This document shows, piece by piece, positions 32,766 through 45,966 of a stretch of DNA of 64,000 nt; position 1 is the stretch's first letter; every line of letters begins with the position of its first letter. The DNA is from Monarcha castaneiventris obscurior (lineage: Eukaryota > Chordata > Aves > Passeriformes > Monarchidae): assembly GCA_026261815.1 (NCBI GenBank), contig JAMPIT010000481.1, positions 4,525,501 through 4,589,500 on the forward strand, read 5' to 3'. The translations under genes were made by a program, and so were the position numbers. The notes under the pieces were generated by a model. The model was not told the DNA's origin. It ran no database searches and saw only the letters and a list, made by a program, of their open reading frames with translations.

Positions 32766-35700
32766 ATGTGAAAAAAATAGTGCCCGTGCCCTGTGCCCGG
32801 TGCCCCGCATCGCCTCCCTCCTCCCGTGCCCCGTTATCAGCCCCAGCTCTCTCCAGTGCCAGCAGAGGGCACTTGGATTTAGCTCCTCGCATTTTTCAGG
32901 CTCTAAAACTATCCAAGCAGTTGCACTTTGTTTGGGTTTTGTTGGTTTTTGGTGTTTTTTTTTTTTTCCTGTTGTCCCATTCATAGAAACTTTGAGACAA
33001 AACCCAAACCCCAGACACGCCAATAATCCCAACCTGCCAATAATAAACCAATAATCCCAACCAGTTTAGGATCCGGGATGGGTTCAGAGCCCCGGGAGGA
33101 GCTGGGGGTGGCCCTGCAGGGAGGCACCACCGCGGTGAATTCCAACTCACCTCTTTTCTTGAGGAGGATCCTTCCCATCGTGGAGGGAGGATAATGAAAG
33201 GCTCCTCCGAGATGTTTTTGGAGCAATTTCTGCACAGCTCTGGGTAAATAACACTTCTGCAGCCTCAGCAAAACCAGGGTTTATCCCAACTGCAGCTCAG
33301 CATCCCCCAAACTTCCCTGTTCATCCTCTGTTTGTTCCTTTTGGGTATTTTGATATTTTCCAGGATTTACAGTTCAGGCTGGATGTTGTGGCTGGTAATC
33401 TTTGTTCAGGTTTCCTTTATCCTTTATCACGAAGGATAAAGCAATGCCCCTGCATGGTTTAAATCCCAATTGCAGGCTCAGAGAGCTCCTGCTCGGCTCT
33501 GTTTGGGGTATCATTGGGGTGGGGTTTCATTTGGTGCCCCTATTGGCATCCCACTGGTTAAAAATTGATGTGGAGCAAACGAAAGCCAAGGAGTGCTGGG
33601 AAAGGGGTGATGATAAAGGGGAAATGAGAGACTGATCCTTGCAAAACCCAATGTGCTTAGGACAGAAGAACAATAATAATGCAACTAAAACTAAAAATGT
33701 GACTGCACGGTGTGACAAGAATGCTAAGCAAGCACCACAGAAGTGCTTTTAAATTAAAAAGAGAGAAGATAAATGAGAATAAGTGCCTTATGTATATGAA
33801 AAGATATATTCCCCGCTCCATTCTCCCTTTGTCTTTCAAATGCAGAAGAAACAAAAAGGTCAGGAGCGATTTGGTCGATGCCATAACAAGGAAGTCACTT
33901 TTTGTGCCGCTGTGAATGTGGCATTGTTCTTCTCTTACTGTCCCGTTCAGAGTCAGAATGAAATTAAAACAACGCTGCCGGTGCAGGAACAAAGCCGTGG
34001 CCAGAGGAAACGTCCTTACCTGTGAGCCCACCACGCTGCTCTGGGGGAAAACTGCTGCTGCTCTGGGCAGAGCCTCCTCAGGAACAGCTCAGCTCTGCCT
34101 GAGCCCTGAAACCCCTCCGTGCAAGGCTCCCTCCCAGCCCTGCCACCCCCTGGCAAAGCTGGGGGGCTCAGGGAGTGCCCTGGGTGGGTCCAAGCCCCCA
34201 GTGCCACCCCTGGGTGCTGTGTCCCCCCCAAGGAGGCCCTGCCCAGCCTGGGGACCGAGGGATGCTCCCAGCCCCAGCGTGGGCACAAGGAGCCAGGCTG
34301 CCAGAAACCTCCTGGCTTTGGTGCTCAAGTTCACCGAGTTCAGGCCAAATGAGCCACAGGGGGCCATAAAAAGCAGTCTGAGAGCAAATTCTGGGTTGGT
34401 AGCAATGAGGAGCTGAGTGGGGATGGAGAACCTGCTGAAGATCGGGTGATAAGCTGCTCCCAGCTTTTCCTCCGTGAGGAGCTATTGATTTATTATCAGA
34501 ATTTATTGCCAGAATTAACCCAGTTTAGGTGCTTCCCCTCAGGGGTGATGTGGCTGCACAGTGAAGGAGATGGAATAGAAGTTTTGATTAACAGGACAGT
34601 GAGAGGCACAGTGGAAAAGGATTTATTTTCAGGTAGCTCTTTTCTGACCATAACCCCATTATAATGGATGAAATCTTGAAGTAAAAAGCCCAATCAAATG
34701 TGTGTTGGACACTGATACAAAATGTTTGTTTGCAGGGCTGGCAGGGCTTGCCAGGAGTAAAAAAAAAAAACCCCAAAAATCCCTCACAGAGGGCTTCACA
34801 TGTGCCTGACAAACTCCATGGTGTTTCCTTGCTCCTAATAAAGATCACCCAGCAGCTAATTCTCTATCGAGGCTTAAAGACCAAATAAATGCAGCACTCC
34901 CAGGGCCTGTGCCCTGCTTTTATTGGTGTGCACAACAAAGGCAGGTCGGGAGGGGCTGGAGAAATGAGAAATGCAACTTCCCACATGCAGCAGGGCTTTT
35001 TCTGGCTTCAGGTTTTCTTAAAAAAAATATCAGTTCTTAGAAAGAGCTCTGAGAAATCACTTATTTTAGGCTCCAGGTAAAACTCTGGAGGGAGAGGGAG
35101 AAAAAGAAGGACAATCTCCCAAGTGCAGCCCGCAGTTTGCCAGGCCCAGAGGGGTTTATTGGAACCCAGCAATCGATGTTTTGCTGGGTGATTTATTTTA
35201 TGAAGCAACAACAGCCCTTTCTTCTTCCAAGCCTATCAAGTGACCACAGACTCGAGGCACAAGCCCCGTTCTGGAACTCGATGCAGAAAATTTGGGGATT
35301 TCTCCCCAGCCTGTGTCAGGGACTGATAACCTGAGAGCTCCTGCCTGTCTGGGCCAGGAGCTGTTGGTGTTTTCTGTGTCAGAGGGGCTCACAGAAAGAG
35401 AAGCTGCTGATTTTGTTTCCACACAGGAGATGTTTGAATATTGGTGTGCTCAAAAAGAAAAAAAAAAAACCAAAACAAACAAACAAAACATAAACAAAAA
35501 AACCCCAACCTCACAGTACTGGAGTAAGGAAGTGGCATTTTTAATGTCAGTGAGAGTCAGGTTTGGGTTTGGAATGAGCAGGCTGGGCTGAATAAAAGAA
35601 GTGACCCAAATCTGAGCTGCAAGAGGCTCAAAACTTTGTTCTTCCTCACTTCAAATCTCACTCAGTGTGTCTCACTTTACCCTTTGATACTTAAATGACT

Positions 35701-36352
35701 TAAACTTAGGCATTGGGTAGTTTAGAGGAAAAATAGTGTTTTATGGAATAAGACAAAATAAACTACTTAGAATTGATCACAGTCGTCGTGAATAATCGAA
35801 TTTAACCCTTTTTTCATTTTAAATCACCTGATTCAAATTGATTTATTCACAGTGATTTGTCAAATAACTTGTGCAAACAACCCCTGTCCTGTGATTTTTC
35901 CGTAGATGGCCCAGGAGCAGCCTCACATTGTTCAGCTTTTTGTCACATGATCGGCCACAAGTCACATTCTGTTATTTCTGTTTCCTGTTTGATGACAGAA
36001 ATAAGAGATTTGCAGGCCTTGCATATTATCTGATCTATCATGCAAATAAACCCAGCTTCTGAGAACTGACCCAAGAACACTTTCCCTGCTGTTCCACCCC
36101 AAACGTGTGGGACTCCTGCTGGAGCTGCTTTTCCTCAGAGTCCTGGAGAACAGCAGTGCACAAATCTTTATTATTTGTGTTTGCACACCTTTGGTTTAAA
36201 GCTCCATCTGAACAGTTGCTTGTTTGATTTATCCCGTTTATTTCATGCATCATGGGCCAGGATCTTTGTCTCCCAAAAGGAGATGGAGGATTCCATGTAA
36301 AGCAGCTCCAAGTACATTTGGGGGTGTTTTGCCACTGAATTCACACCACTGT
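32766..36352. other. Intergenic, no gene recognised
   Basis: Mixed-composition sequence. A GC-rich stretch at 34040-34300 and an A-rich AAAC-type tract at about 35453-35507 stand out. Several open frames overlap on both strands of the GC-rich part, typical of composition rather than coding. No exon or mobile element can be supported. Confidence 0.6.
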
Positions 36353-36660
36353 GGAATCATGGAGTGGCTTGGGTTGGAAGGGACCTTAAAGAACTTCTCA
36401 TCCCACCCCTGCCATGGCAGGGACACCTCCCACTGTCCCAGGCTGCTCCAAGCCCCAGTGTCCAGCCTGGCCTTGGGCACTGCCAGGGATCCAGGGCAGC
36501 CACAGCTGCTCTGGGAATTCCATCCCAGGGCCTGCCCACCCTCACATTAAAGACTCCAGCAGCTCCAAGAGGGACCCCAGAGCTGAGTGCAGGATTCCAG
36601 GTGAGGCCAAGTGCAACTGGACAAGGAGCTGCTGGTGCAAAGGCCCCAGGAACACCTCGT
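36353..36660 (-). mobile_element. CR1 LINE 3' fragment, minus strand
   Basis: The + strand starts GGAATCATGGAGTGGCTTGG, then TTGGAAGGGACCTTAAAGAA, GCCATGGCAGGGACACCTCC and CCTGGCCTTGGGCACTGCCA. It then passes through CCTGCCCACCCTCACATTAAAG. From about 36549 the sequence changes to GGGACCCCAGAGCTGAGTGC and CCAGGTGAGGCC, which resembles a more internal CR1 segment. The copy may therefore carry an internal deletion or be two adjacent fragments. The right edge is approximate. Confidence 0.88.
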
Positions 36661-39600
36661 GCCAAAACAGCCCCTTTCATTTACAGGCTCCTGTGGCCCT
36701 GGCATTGTTGTACATTTGTAATTGAGCTAAAATTAGAAAAAAGTAGCACAAATGGGTGATGGTTGAGGAAGAGATTAGTTTCCTGTAGCTCGCAGAACTC
36801 CGCTTTTAACGAGCTCAGCCACGATGTTTAACATCACCTTAAATTAAAATGAAAGAGCAGAGATCACACTAAAAAGGAAACTCACTAAACTAATTCCGTG
36901 GCAGCTCATAAAAGACATTTTTATAAAGGTTTGTTTAGCAAAAAAGCAAATGTTCAAGCAGTGTCTGTGGTTTGACCAAACTGGACTTGCTGATTGTCTC
37001 TCACTTTCAGGTGCTGCTGAAATTCAGGGGTGGGGGAGACACAAAGAAAAACCTATCATGGAGAACGGATGTCAGCTTACAAGAATAATACAAAATACCC
37101 ATTAAATTCCTGTTTCGAACCCCCATAAACCATCAAGCAGTAAATAAGGACAGGCAGAGTGCTCTGTGCCACCCTCTCAGCAGCAAGGGCTGTTCCTGGA
37201 GGTGGCAGAGCCACCTGTAATCCCCAAATTGGGTAATTCACCCAGGGGAAATCAGGAGCTGATTATCTCTAGGACTCTTGGAGTTAAAGTGCTTTATGAA
37301 ATCACACCACTGCAACCAGAATTCTGCTCGGGTCAAACCCAAAAAGGTTTGACAAGGTTACATTTGAGCTAATTTTAGCAGTAAAAAACCCATGGTATTT
37401 GGTTTTGTCTATTTATTTCGTAGTTTAGACTACCATGCTATCAATTCCAAAAAGAAAAATAGGGAGTTTTCAAGTGGAAATATGTGAGACTTTTTTAACA
37501 TTTGGAATAGATCCAGGAATTCAGTGTCTTAATCCAAAGTCAGACTTTCTGCAGAGCTGTAGTTTTGTTTTTGTGGTTTAGGTGTATCTGGGAAGGGGGG
37601 AAGAAGGAAAAAAAAAAAGAATTTTGTTGTAATTCATTAGAGCAAAACACAACCCCTTAAAACTGCAGTGCCTAAAATAAATGCATCTGACTAGGCTGGA
37701 TTCATGCAACATAAATAGGACAAAACGATGCCAGCAAACTTTGATTTTGTGACACAAACACAGACTTGGTGTAAATCCGTAAATGCCTCAGCTCATGTTC
37801 ATTCAATACCCTGATTTTAAACAGCATTTTTAACTAGACTGTAGGTGCAATTTTAAATTGCTATTTTTAAATAAAAAGGAGATAAGTTTGGGCAAATGGG
37901 CCATTATTCCCCTGTCATTTCAGGATTCCTCTATGCTCTGAACCTCTGCCGTTATTTATATGCGAAAATCAACTCCTAGAAAAGATTTCTTTAATAATTC
38001 TGCTGGAATTCGCTCCTCTTTGGAGCGAGGAGTTTTGCTCCGAGGTCAGAGTGTGGCCACCAGCAGGGACCGCAGAGGATTTCAGAGCCTTGTTGGATCT
38101 TTGCTGCACCTCAGGATCAAAGCTTTGCTGGGATAAGATCTTTGTTTATGGAGAAGCCGGGCCGGGGATGTGTTTGGGTGTTGTTTTCTTTATTCTTCCC
38201 CTCTTTGGAGTGAGTTGGTTGCACTTTGAGAGCAGAAGGAGCCGTCAGCATCTCCCTCATCTCCTGCTGGAGGACTTTAGGGAATCTCTGTGGTGTTACC
38301 CAGCCTTATTTCATTTCGTGCCAGTCTCTAAAGCTTACACACATCAAATCTTTTAGGTTGTTATCATATCCTCCCTTAATCATCATTTGGTCAAATCACG
38401 TGCATTCAACCTTTCTCTTGTTGTCTTCTTTTTGCTTTTTAATAAATTAATTTACTTAATCTACTTTCTATTCCCTGAGTTAGCAATAGAAAACTCTATA
38501 AACAGGCATTAAGGGGGGGGAAATTTTTGAAATCAAAGTGAATTCATATAGAAATATTAAAAATACTCAGCAACGTAGCACTTTTTTTTTTTTAATTTAA
38601 AGTATTAGGATTTTATTTTTATTCTGTGTAAAGATCACAACAATGGTGTAAATTAATCCTGGGGGGGGTTGTGTGATTTTGTTTGTTTTGGGGTTTTTTT
38701 GGGGTTTTTTTTTAACAATCTTCTGCCTGCCAGTTCAGAGCTCCTGAGCAATTCTAAAATTAGTTAGTGACTTATGTTAATTTTCTTTTCCCGGGCTCTC
38801 CAATGACGATTTAATTTGAGCACACTTATGATTTATGCAAGACAATAAATTGCCCCTTCCAAACAATAGCCTGGCTTTGGGAGAGGAGCGAGCAGAGGAT
38901 GCTGGAGAAGCTGCTTGGAATTTCCAGCTGATATTGGGGTGGTTTTTGGGCAGGCAGGGAGGCTGCCCTGCATTTCCTGCACATGTGGGACACGAAGTGC
39001 CCGAGTGCAGTGATGGGGTTTCCTGTCAGTGGGAATTGCTCAGCAGCTGATCGCTCCAAAAGCGCCTGAAATAGCCGGGAATAGGAAATTCCTGCCGCAG
39101 GGAGAAGCAAAACCTTCCGAGGCCTCCCAGTGAGGAAGATGAAGGTGTGGTGGCTTCTGTGGCTCATCCCTGGTTTGGGGTCGCCAGGCTGTGCCCGGTG
39201 GGAGCCATGTGGGCACTGGGGGCTTTGGATGAGGGTCCTGCTCCCATCTCGTGCCCAGCAACAACAAAATCTCTAATTCATCCTTTCTCTCACAACGCCT
39301 GCCTTTCCCCCCCCTCCTTTCCCATCTCTTTTTCAAACATCCAGTTGTCCATTAAAAATCGCAGCGTTTCTTCAAATGCTTGGGGAAATGCTGCTTTCCA
39401 GTGGGATATGAGAGGCAAACTTTACGGGCTGGGGGAGGGGAGCAAAAACAAAGCACTTATTCTTCCCTCTCCCCTCCCCCAGACAGGGAGGAAGCAGAGG
39501 AGTGGTGGCAGAAGTAGGAAGAAGAAAGGAATTAAAAAGTAAAGAAAACTTGAAAGTGGAGTAAGGAAAGGAATTTAAAGGGGAACTGGACAGTTTTAGC

Positions 39601-42600
39601 AATTAGGGCTGAATGCTGGGAGATAATTCCCGCTCTGCCTTGAGCCAGGCAAGTTCCTTTAATTCTCTGTGCTGATCCCAGCTGAGTGACTGCGATTGAT
39701 TCCAAGTGAAGGTGTGGCCTGGAGGTTCGGGATGAAGCAGAGAGGAGATGGTTTGTGTAACATCCCCACTGCTCACACGCCGAGGGGGAGAGAGAGGTAA
39801 CTCTCTGGCAGAGTTTCACCCCGGAGGTTTCATAACCTTGAAGCTGGGCGTGTGCTGATTGCGAGCGGCGCAGGCAGCGCTCAGAATCGGCCCGGCTTTG
39901 TGCGGTGCGGGCTTTTCTGGGAGGATTAGCCCAGCCACCTGTCACTAAAACACGAAACTCGGGCAGCAGAACAATGCCCTACCTTTCCAGAGGCACCCGG
40001 ACAGGCGCACCTTGGGGGCAAGGATGGAGGGCAGGTTTTGGTGAGGGAATGTGCTTTTGTCCGTCAGAGTGAAACTTTTCCGCCGCTGTCCCTGCTCCCA
40101 GCTCGGCGTTTCTGTGATTTTTGTCCCCTGCCTTCGAGGACACACGAGCACACACACACTGAGCTCACCCCACCGCTCCCTGAATCCTGGGCCTGAGCAC
40201 ATTGGTGCTGCTCAGGCTGTTGATAAGCAAAGTTTATGTTCCATGCTTGAAATCACGTGCTTTTCCCGTTGTGGATGGAAGTGCAGCATGGACAAAACAT
40301 ATATAATATTGACCAGCGTGCTGACCTGGGGCAGAATCGCTCCTGACAGATTTTCCTCTTAAATCCTGGTTTTAAACACAGAGATCTTATTTCATTTGGT
40401 TGTAATTACTCCTCAGTACAGCTGCCTTGAAAAGCAGGGTTTCCAGTTCACAAGGTTTCCTTTCCCTTTTTTTTTTTGTTTGCTTGCTCATTTCCAACTT
40501 GCTCTGGGTCCTGGGTAGATGAAGTCTTTTAATTTGGCTGCAAAGCAGCTCCACAGCCCTCCAGGAATATTGACAAGGACAGCAGGGAAAATCCAGGAGC
40601 TGCTGTGGCCCAGCAGCTGCCCCAGCCCTGGGCTGGACCTGCCCCAGCCTCGCTGCCTGCTCGTCAAACCCAGGATGTTTTAAATAACATGTCCCAGGCT
40701 TGGCAGAGCGTGATTGCCCAACAAAACCTCGCTTTGTCAGAAACCTTCTGCCCAGCTTTACTTTTGAGTAACGTGCTCCATCTGACCCAAGAGTAAAATC
40801 CTCTTTCTCGGGGCAGGGAGTGAATGCATAACTGATAATGCAGGCCCAAAGTTCTCCCGCTGGGACTAACAGTAGTCCATAAATATTGTTTCCTTGAGTT
40901 AGATCTGGAGCCATCGCTCAGTTTTGAATAGAATCGAACCTGCTTACACCAGATCTGTGTTTGGGCCTGAATTTCTGTTCCGGGAGCTCTTAAAGCAGAG
41001 GCTTGGTGACAGCACTGCTGAAAACTAAAACCAGGAGGGTTCCTCATTCCTCCTTCCTCCCTGCAGGGCAGAAGGCTGCGTTTTTGACAATGACCTGGGC
41101 AAGCATACCGGGCTGTTTACTAGCTGTTGGAAACCGGTTGTAGAGCCTTTGTGCAGGGACTTAGCAGCTGTAACAAGAGACAGGGGTGTGTGGAAGCTCA
41201 GCCTCCTCCTCCTCCTCGCTCCCTGGCAGAGCTGCACCAGCACACACTGTGCAGCACCAAGTTGTTACTGCCTGTGCAGCCTCAGGTTGGCTTTTTCCCA
41301 TTTCCTTAACTGCGAGTTTTGGGGTTAAAAGAGGAAACAAAAATGTGCAGCTATTCCTGTCTGAAAACCAGACCTTAGCTCCCGGTGGTTCTTTTCCTTT
41401 CAAAACACGAGCAAGATTAAAAATAAAGAAGTGTCAGTGTGCTAATGTTTCAGTTTCTAATCAGTTCACAAATGGCAGGAAATTAACTGGCTTTTCATGA
41501 ACATCTGTTCCACTTCTGGCTTGAAAGGTTGGAGGCAAATGCTATCTGTCAAATCTAATAGTGAGAATCAGCAATAAATACACTTTTCATTTTCCACCCC
41601 CATTTCTCTATTAGCCATTCAAAATAGTGCATTGTAGCCAAATGCCCTGGTTTCTTTTCCTCTTGTGGCTTTTTTTGGGAGGGTGGCTGGCTGGGGATGG
41701 AGAGGATGATGAGCTGCCTCCCAATAAGGATCAGGAAAAAGGTGGTGATTACAGCCCTGCAGCGCTGTACACCTGCTGGATGTGTGCAACAGCACTCATC
41801 CCGAGCTCTTCTCAGGTGAAATGTGCTTTTTTGAGCATTTCACGAGGGCTTGGGGAGCAGAATCTCTTTTTCCTGGCATTATTTAAGTGACTTGAGGAAC
41901 TGAAGGTCTTGTTGCTGCAGCAGCAGTCTCTGTGGGGCTGTCACATCCAAGTGACTTTCCTTAATCACCTTTCCAGGCCTTGTGTGCCCAGGTTCTCCAG
42001 GCTGCAGCAGCAGTGCTCCACAGGACAGGTGGAACTCACTTTGTGCTGAGCTTATTTCCTTCAGGTTGTGAGGAATTCATGAATATCCAGCCCCTCTGGT
42101 GATTTGCTGCCACCTTGCCTCACGCTGGGACTGGAATGCTGGCACATTGTGCCCTTTTCAGTGCTGTGTACTGGGTGCTGTCTCCTCCTTTAAAACTGGA
42201 CAAGCATCCCAGATTTCCTGTTCACTGCTACGAGCTGATAGGGAATTCACAAGCCCAGACTCACCCGGAGTTTGTAACAGCTGGGCTTTTCTTGGTTCCC
42301 TGCACATACAGGCCTTGAAGTCCTTGGCTGAAGAGACATTGGGATATCTGCATTAAACTCTCGTAACTTCTGATTATTCCTGAAATTTGTGTCAGTAGCA
42401 ATTCAAAGAAAAGTTGCTCTGGAGAACAGAGAAGCTGAGCAAAACCTTAAGCAATGCATAGACCACTGGGTTTTGAGCAATCCCCAGCTGAAATAGAGAA
42501 TGACAGCCCAGATAATGCAACAAATGGCCTAAAAAGCACCAAAAGCTTCCCAGATTCCCTCGTGGGGTCCGAAGAGGAAAACATTAATCAGGCCAGACAG

Positions 42601-45600
42601 AGGAATCTGTAACCAAACAGGTTTGGCCATTACACAAGAATACCACGCAAACATGAAACTGGAGGAAAAGATCTTTATCAGCCCCTCTCATGCAAAACCT
42701 TACGGGGCAAACTCTGAGTGTTCTGTGCACTGATCCAGCTGCAGATGGAGGTGGTGCCTTGTTTTCTCTCCTTACTGGCAGCAACTCCTGGTCCCACATG
42801 GAGCCCTCAGTACAAGTACTTCCCCTGTCTGCCTGCTCAGCATCAGAGCCGCTTTTCCCACAATTCTGATTGCTTGAGTTGAAATAGGACTGGGGCTTTA
42901 TGGGGCAGACAGGCTCAGAGGGCTTCAGAATTGATAAATTTCTCTTAAGCAGAATTCTAAGGTTTTAGAAAGAATAGAATTCTAAGGTAATCTTATGATT
43001 ATGCTGTCTGGAATCACAAGATGAAGTTACTGCCAGTCTGCAGAGCTGGTTTGATATTTCATAAACTCCTTCTGTGGCTGATGCTGTGTCTGTTATCCAT
43101 GAGAACACTTCCCTGGTTTGCATTTTTGGACATGCCTTGTCCAAAACTCCATCCCCCCATGGCAGCGTGGCTGAGGGCATGAAACATTTCACCATTGCTT
43201 CCATCCACCCAAATCCATGCAGGACCTCAGCCACTGCTGGTTCCCAGTTGGAAAGACTTCATAGAGAAGTCCTGTGGTGGAAGGGGATGGCTCTGGCAAA
43301 AGGCACCCCAAAAAGATGGTCACTGGCACAGCTCTTCTCCTCCTGGGACCGAGAGGCCGCTGGGACTACAGAGGCACCCATCCCTCCAGCCTTATCATCA
43401 GGTCTTATCAGTGCTCAGTGCTGCCTGGCAGAGGTTTAAAAAGGCTGTAAGTCATTTATTATTGCTCAGCTCTAAATTCTCAAAGCTCCCTACAAGGCTG
43501 GGGAATAATTGTCTTTGTCTGACTTGTGGGAAACTGAAGTGGAGCAGATGTGCTGAGAGATAGAGATTTGCTCACGCCACCAGAGTCAGGTTCCCTCGAT
43601 TTATTGAATAGTGCCAGGCTCATATTGTTCCTTCCTCAACAGTTAAACAAAAATAAAAAGTTAGTGCTGCATGGCTGCTGATTTATATATCCTTGTTCAA
43701 ACAGATCTGGTTTAATGAAAGGACAAGAAATACTGTCTATTAATGAACTCTGAATAATTATATCATGCCCTAAGCATTGAGTACAACAGTGCTCACTAGG
43801 GGAGGAAGAATCATTGGGCAAGAAAAAGAATTGTCTCACTAGCAATTACCATTAAAGTATTAAAGAAACTGATGTACTTATCATTAAATAATCTCTCTGG
43901 AAGCTTTTGTTCTCTAATAAAGTGCTCATCTCATGAAGTGCCATCGGGAGCACAGTAATTTGATTTGATTATGAGCCTTTACCTGCTTACTGGAGAATTG
44001 CTTGTAAATATTAATGATGGATCCTCACCAGGGGAAAGGAAGGTGCAAGGGACATTCTGAAATCAGGAAAAGAAATCATCAGGTGCCCTCCTCATCCTCT
44101 ATTCTCAATATCTTCATGGCATTAAAAGCACAGTTATTACAACACAGATTTTCCTTGATTGCTCAGTTTATCCCTCTGAAATGGTGCTTTTGATTTGCTT
44201 TTTCTTATCAAAATGGACTGTCTTGCTCTGCAGTTTAGTGCTTCCACTGAGTTTTTTCACCTACTCATTCCCTTGAGTTTTTTTACTTGCAGGTGGAGAA
44301 TCTTCCACTGTGCTACACAGCATCACCAGAACCTCCCAGACAGACTGGGTGGATGGGGAAAAGAGCTTTGCTCTGGCCAAAAACGCCTCACAAATCTGCC
44401 ATTTCCCCCATTTCAAAAATCCTGAAGTGCTCCGAGCGAGAACAAACACATTTATGCAAATCAAAATGCCAGGAGCTTTCTACAGCCACTCTTCAAAATG
44501 CCAAGGCACTTGTTCCACTTTCTAAAGGCACCACAGTCTCCTGTGAGCACAACTTGAGAAACCCAGAGCTCTACAGATTTGGTCTTGAGTTTCTGCTGTG
44601 TCCCAGAACAACCCGTGAGTTCTTGAAAAACAGCCACAAAAATAGCATGAATCTTGTAGTTTCATTTTTCAGTGCTGTAGGTCTGCAGAACAAGGTGCAG
44701 ATGCCTTGACAGGAAGCCTCAGAAGGAGAATTAAATGTTGTTTATTTTAATATTAAGTGGTTTTAACATATTAAAAGCTTTGTCTAGAAGGCAGATGACA
44801 AATCCCTGTCCCTGCACACCTTGGGCTGAGCTTCCTTTGGACTCTGCTTTCTTTGGACTCTATCTTAAACACTCAGGTGTTGATATGATCAGCTCCACCA
44901 GGAGCCTTTCATCCCTCCCATTAATCTTCATTTTATTGCAGTTGGTGGCAATAAATGTGGGATAAGATGCTACATTTGTCCCTAAGTGATATCAATTTAT
45001 GATTTCATGCTATGGGGTCAAAGTTTGCTGGCTGGTTCTGTGCTGAGTGTGGCCTTGTGGGGCCCTGAATGCCTCCTTTGTGCTCCAGTGGGAAAACTTT
45101 ACCTGGGAGCTCATGGAACAGCAATCAAAGGGACGCTCTTGGGTCCTGCTGGCTGTTATTCTGTCAGCCATTTGAACAGCTCTTTGCAGAGAAACAAAAA
45201 AAAGCTGATTGAAAAATAGGCAAAACCAGGAATGTTTGTCTGGTTTCGTGTGGGTGAGGATTTCTAATGACAGTTCCAGGAATTTTTAATGTGTCTTTTT
45301 CTGTACATTTTATTTGCCTGTCTCTTACAGGTGTTTTTTTTATAATATTAACACAGACCTTTGTGTCACCCACATCCTGGTATGCATCAGGTTTTGTGTG
45401 TGAAGCACCAGAGAATCTTTACTTATTATCAGAAACACGCAGAGCAATAATTTCTATTTTCTTCCTTTTTTTCCGCTGAAAAGGAAGTGAGAAACCTGTC
45501 CTGCAAAAGTCCTACACAAAACTTCTCTGAAAAAGCACTGCCTGTGGAACACAGAATGTTCCTCAGTCCTTTTAGTGGCAGGGGGCTGGTCAGATCAAAT

Positions 45601-45680
45601 TCTTCTTTAAAAACTTCTTTTCTCAGCAGGGTCGGTGTTTCCTGCCCTCACCTCAGTTGGAATCAGTTTGGGAATACTGG
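36661..45680. other. Intergenic gene-poor block
   Basis: About 9 kb without recognised genes or transposons. A CpG-containing patch lies at about 39850-40145. The longest open frame not caused by repeats (minus strand, 40387-40914, 175 codons) has no recognisable domain, splice context or coding-like composition. AT-rich sequence at about 43690-44060 is repeat-free, with TAAT-core clusters. Homopolymer T/G tracts occur at 38580-38715. Confidence 0.6.
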
Positions 45681-45966
45681 GAATCCTGGAATGGTCTGGG
45701 TGGGAAGGGACCTTAAATCCCACCCAGTGCCACCCCTGCCATGGCAGGGACACCTCCCACTGCCCCAGGCTGCTCCCAGCCCCAGTGTCCAACCTGGCCT
45801 TGGGCACTGCCAGGGATCCAGGGGCAGCCACAGCTGCTCTGGGAATTCCAGCCCAGCCCCTCCCCACCCTCCCAGGAGAGAATTCCTGCCCAATATCCCA
45901 TCTCAACCTCCTCTCTTTTAGTCTGAAGCCATTTCCCCTTTTCCTGTCACCACAATCCCCTGTCAA
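45681..45966 (-). mobile_element. CR1 LINE 3' fragment, minus strand
   Basis: The + strand reads GGAATGGTCTGGGTGGGAAG, GGACCTTAAATCCCACCCAG, GCCATGGCAGGGACACCTCC and CCAACCTGGCCTTGGGCACT. It continues to AGTCTGAAGCCATTTCCCCT. It is close to the 10.55- and 36.35-kb copies, suggesting one CR1 subfamily. It is 5' truncated. Confidence 0.92.

Noticed and set aside
40387..40914. 175-codon minus-strand frame in the gene-poor region
   Set aside because: It shows no recognisable domain, signal, splice context or coding-like composition. One such frame is expected by chance in this much sequence.
42951..42989. Repeated AGAATTCTAAGGT motif, two copies
   Set aside because: It is a minor local duplication with no evident function.
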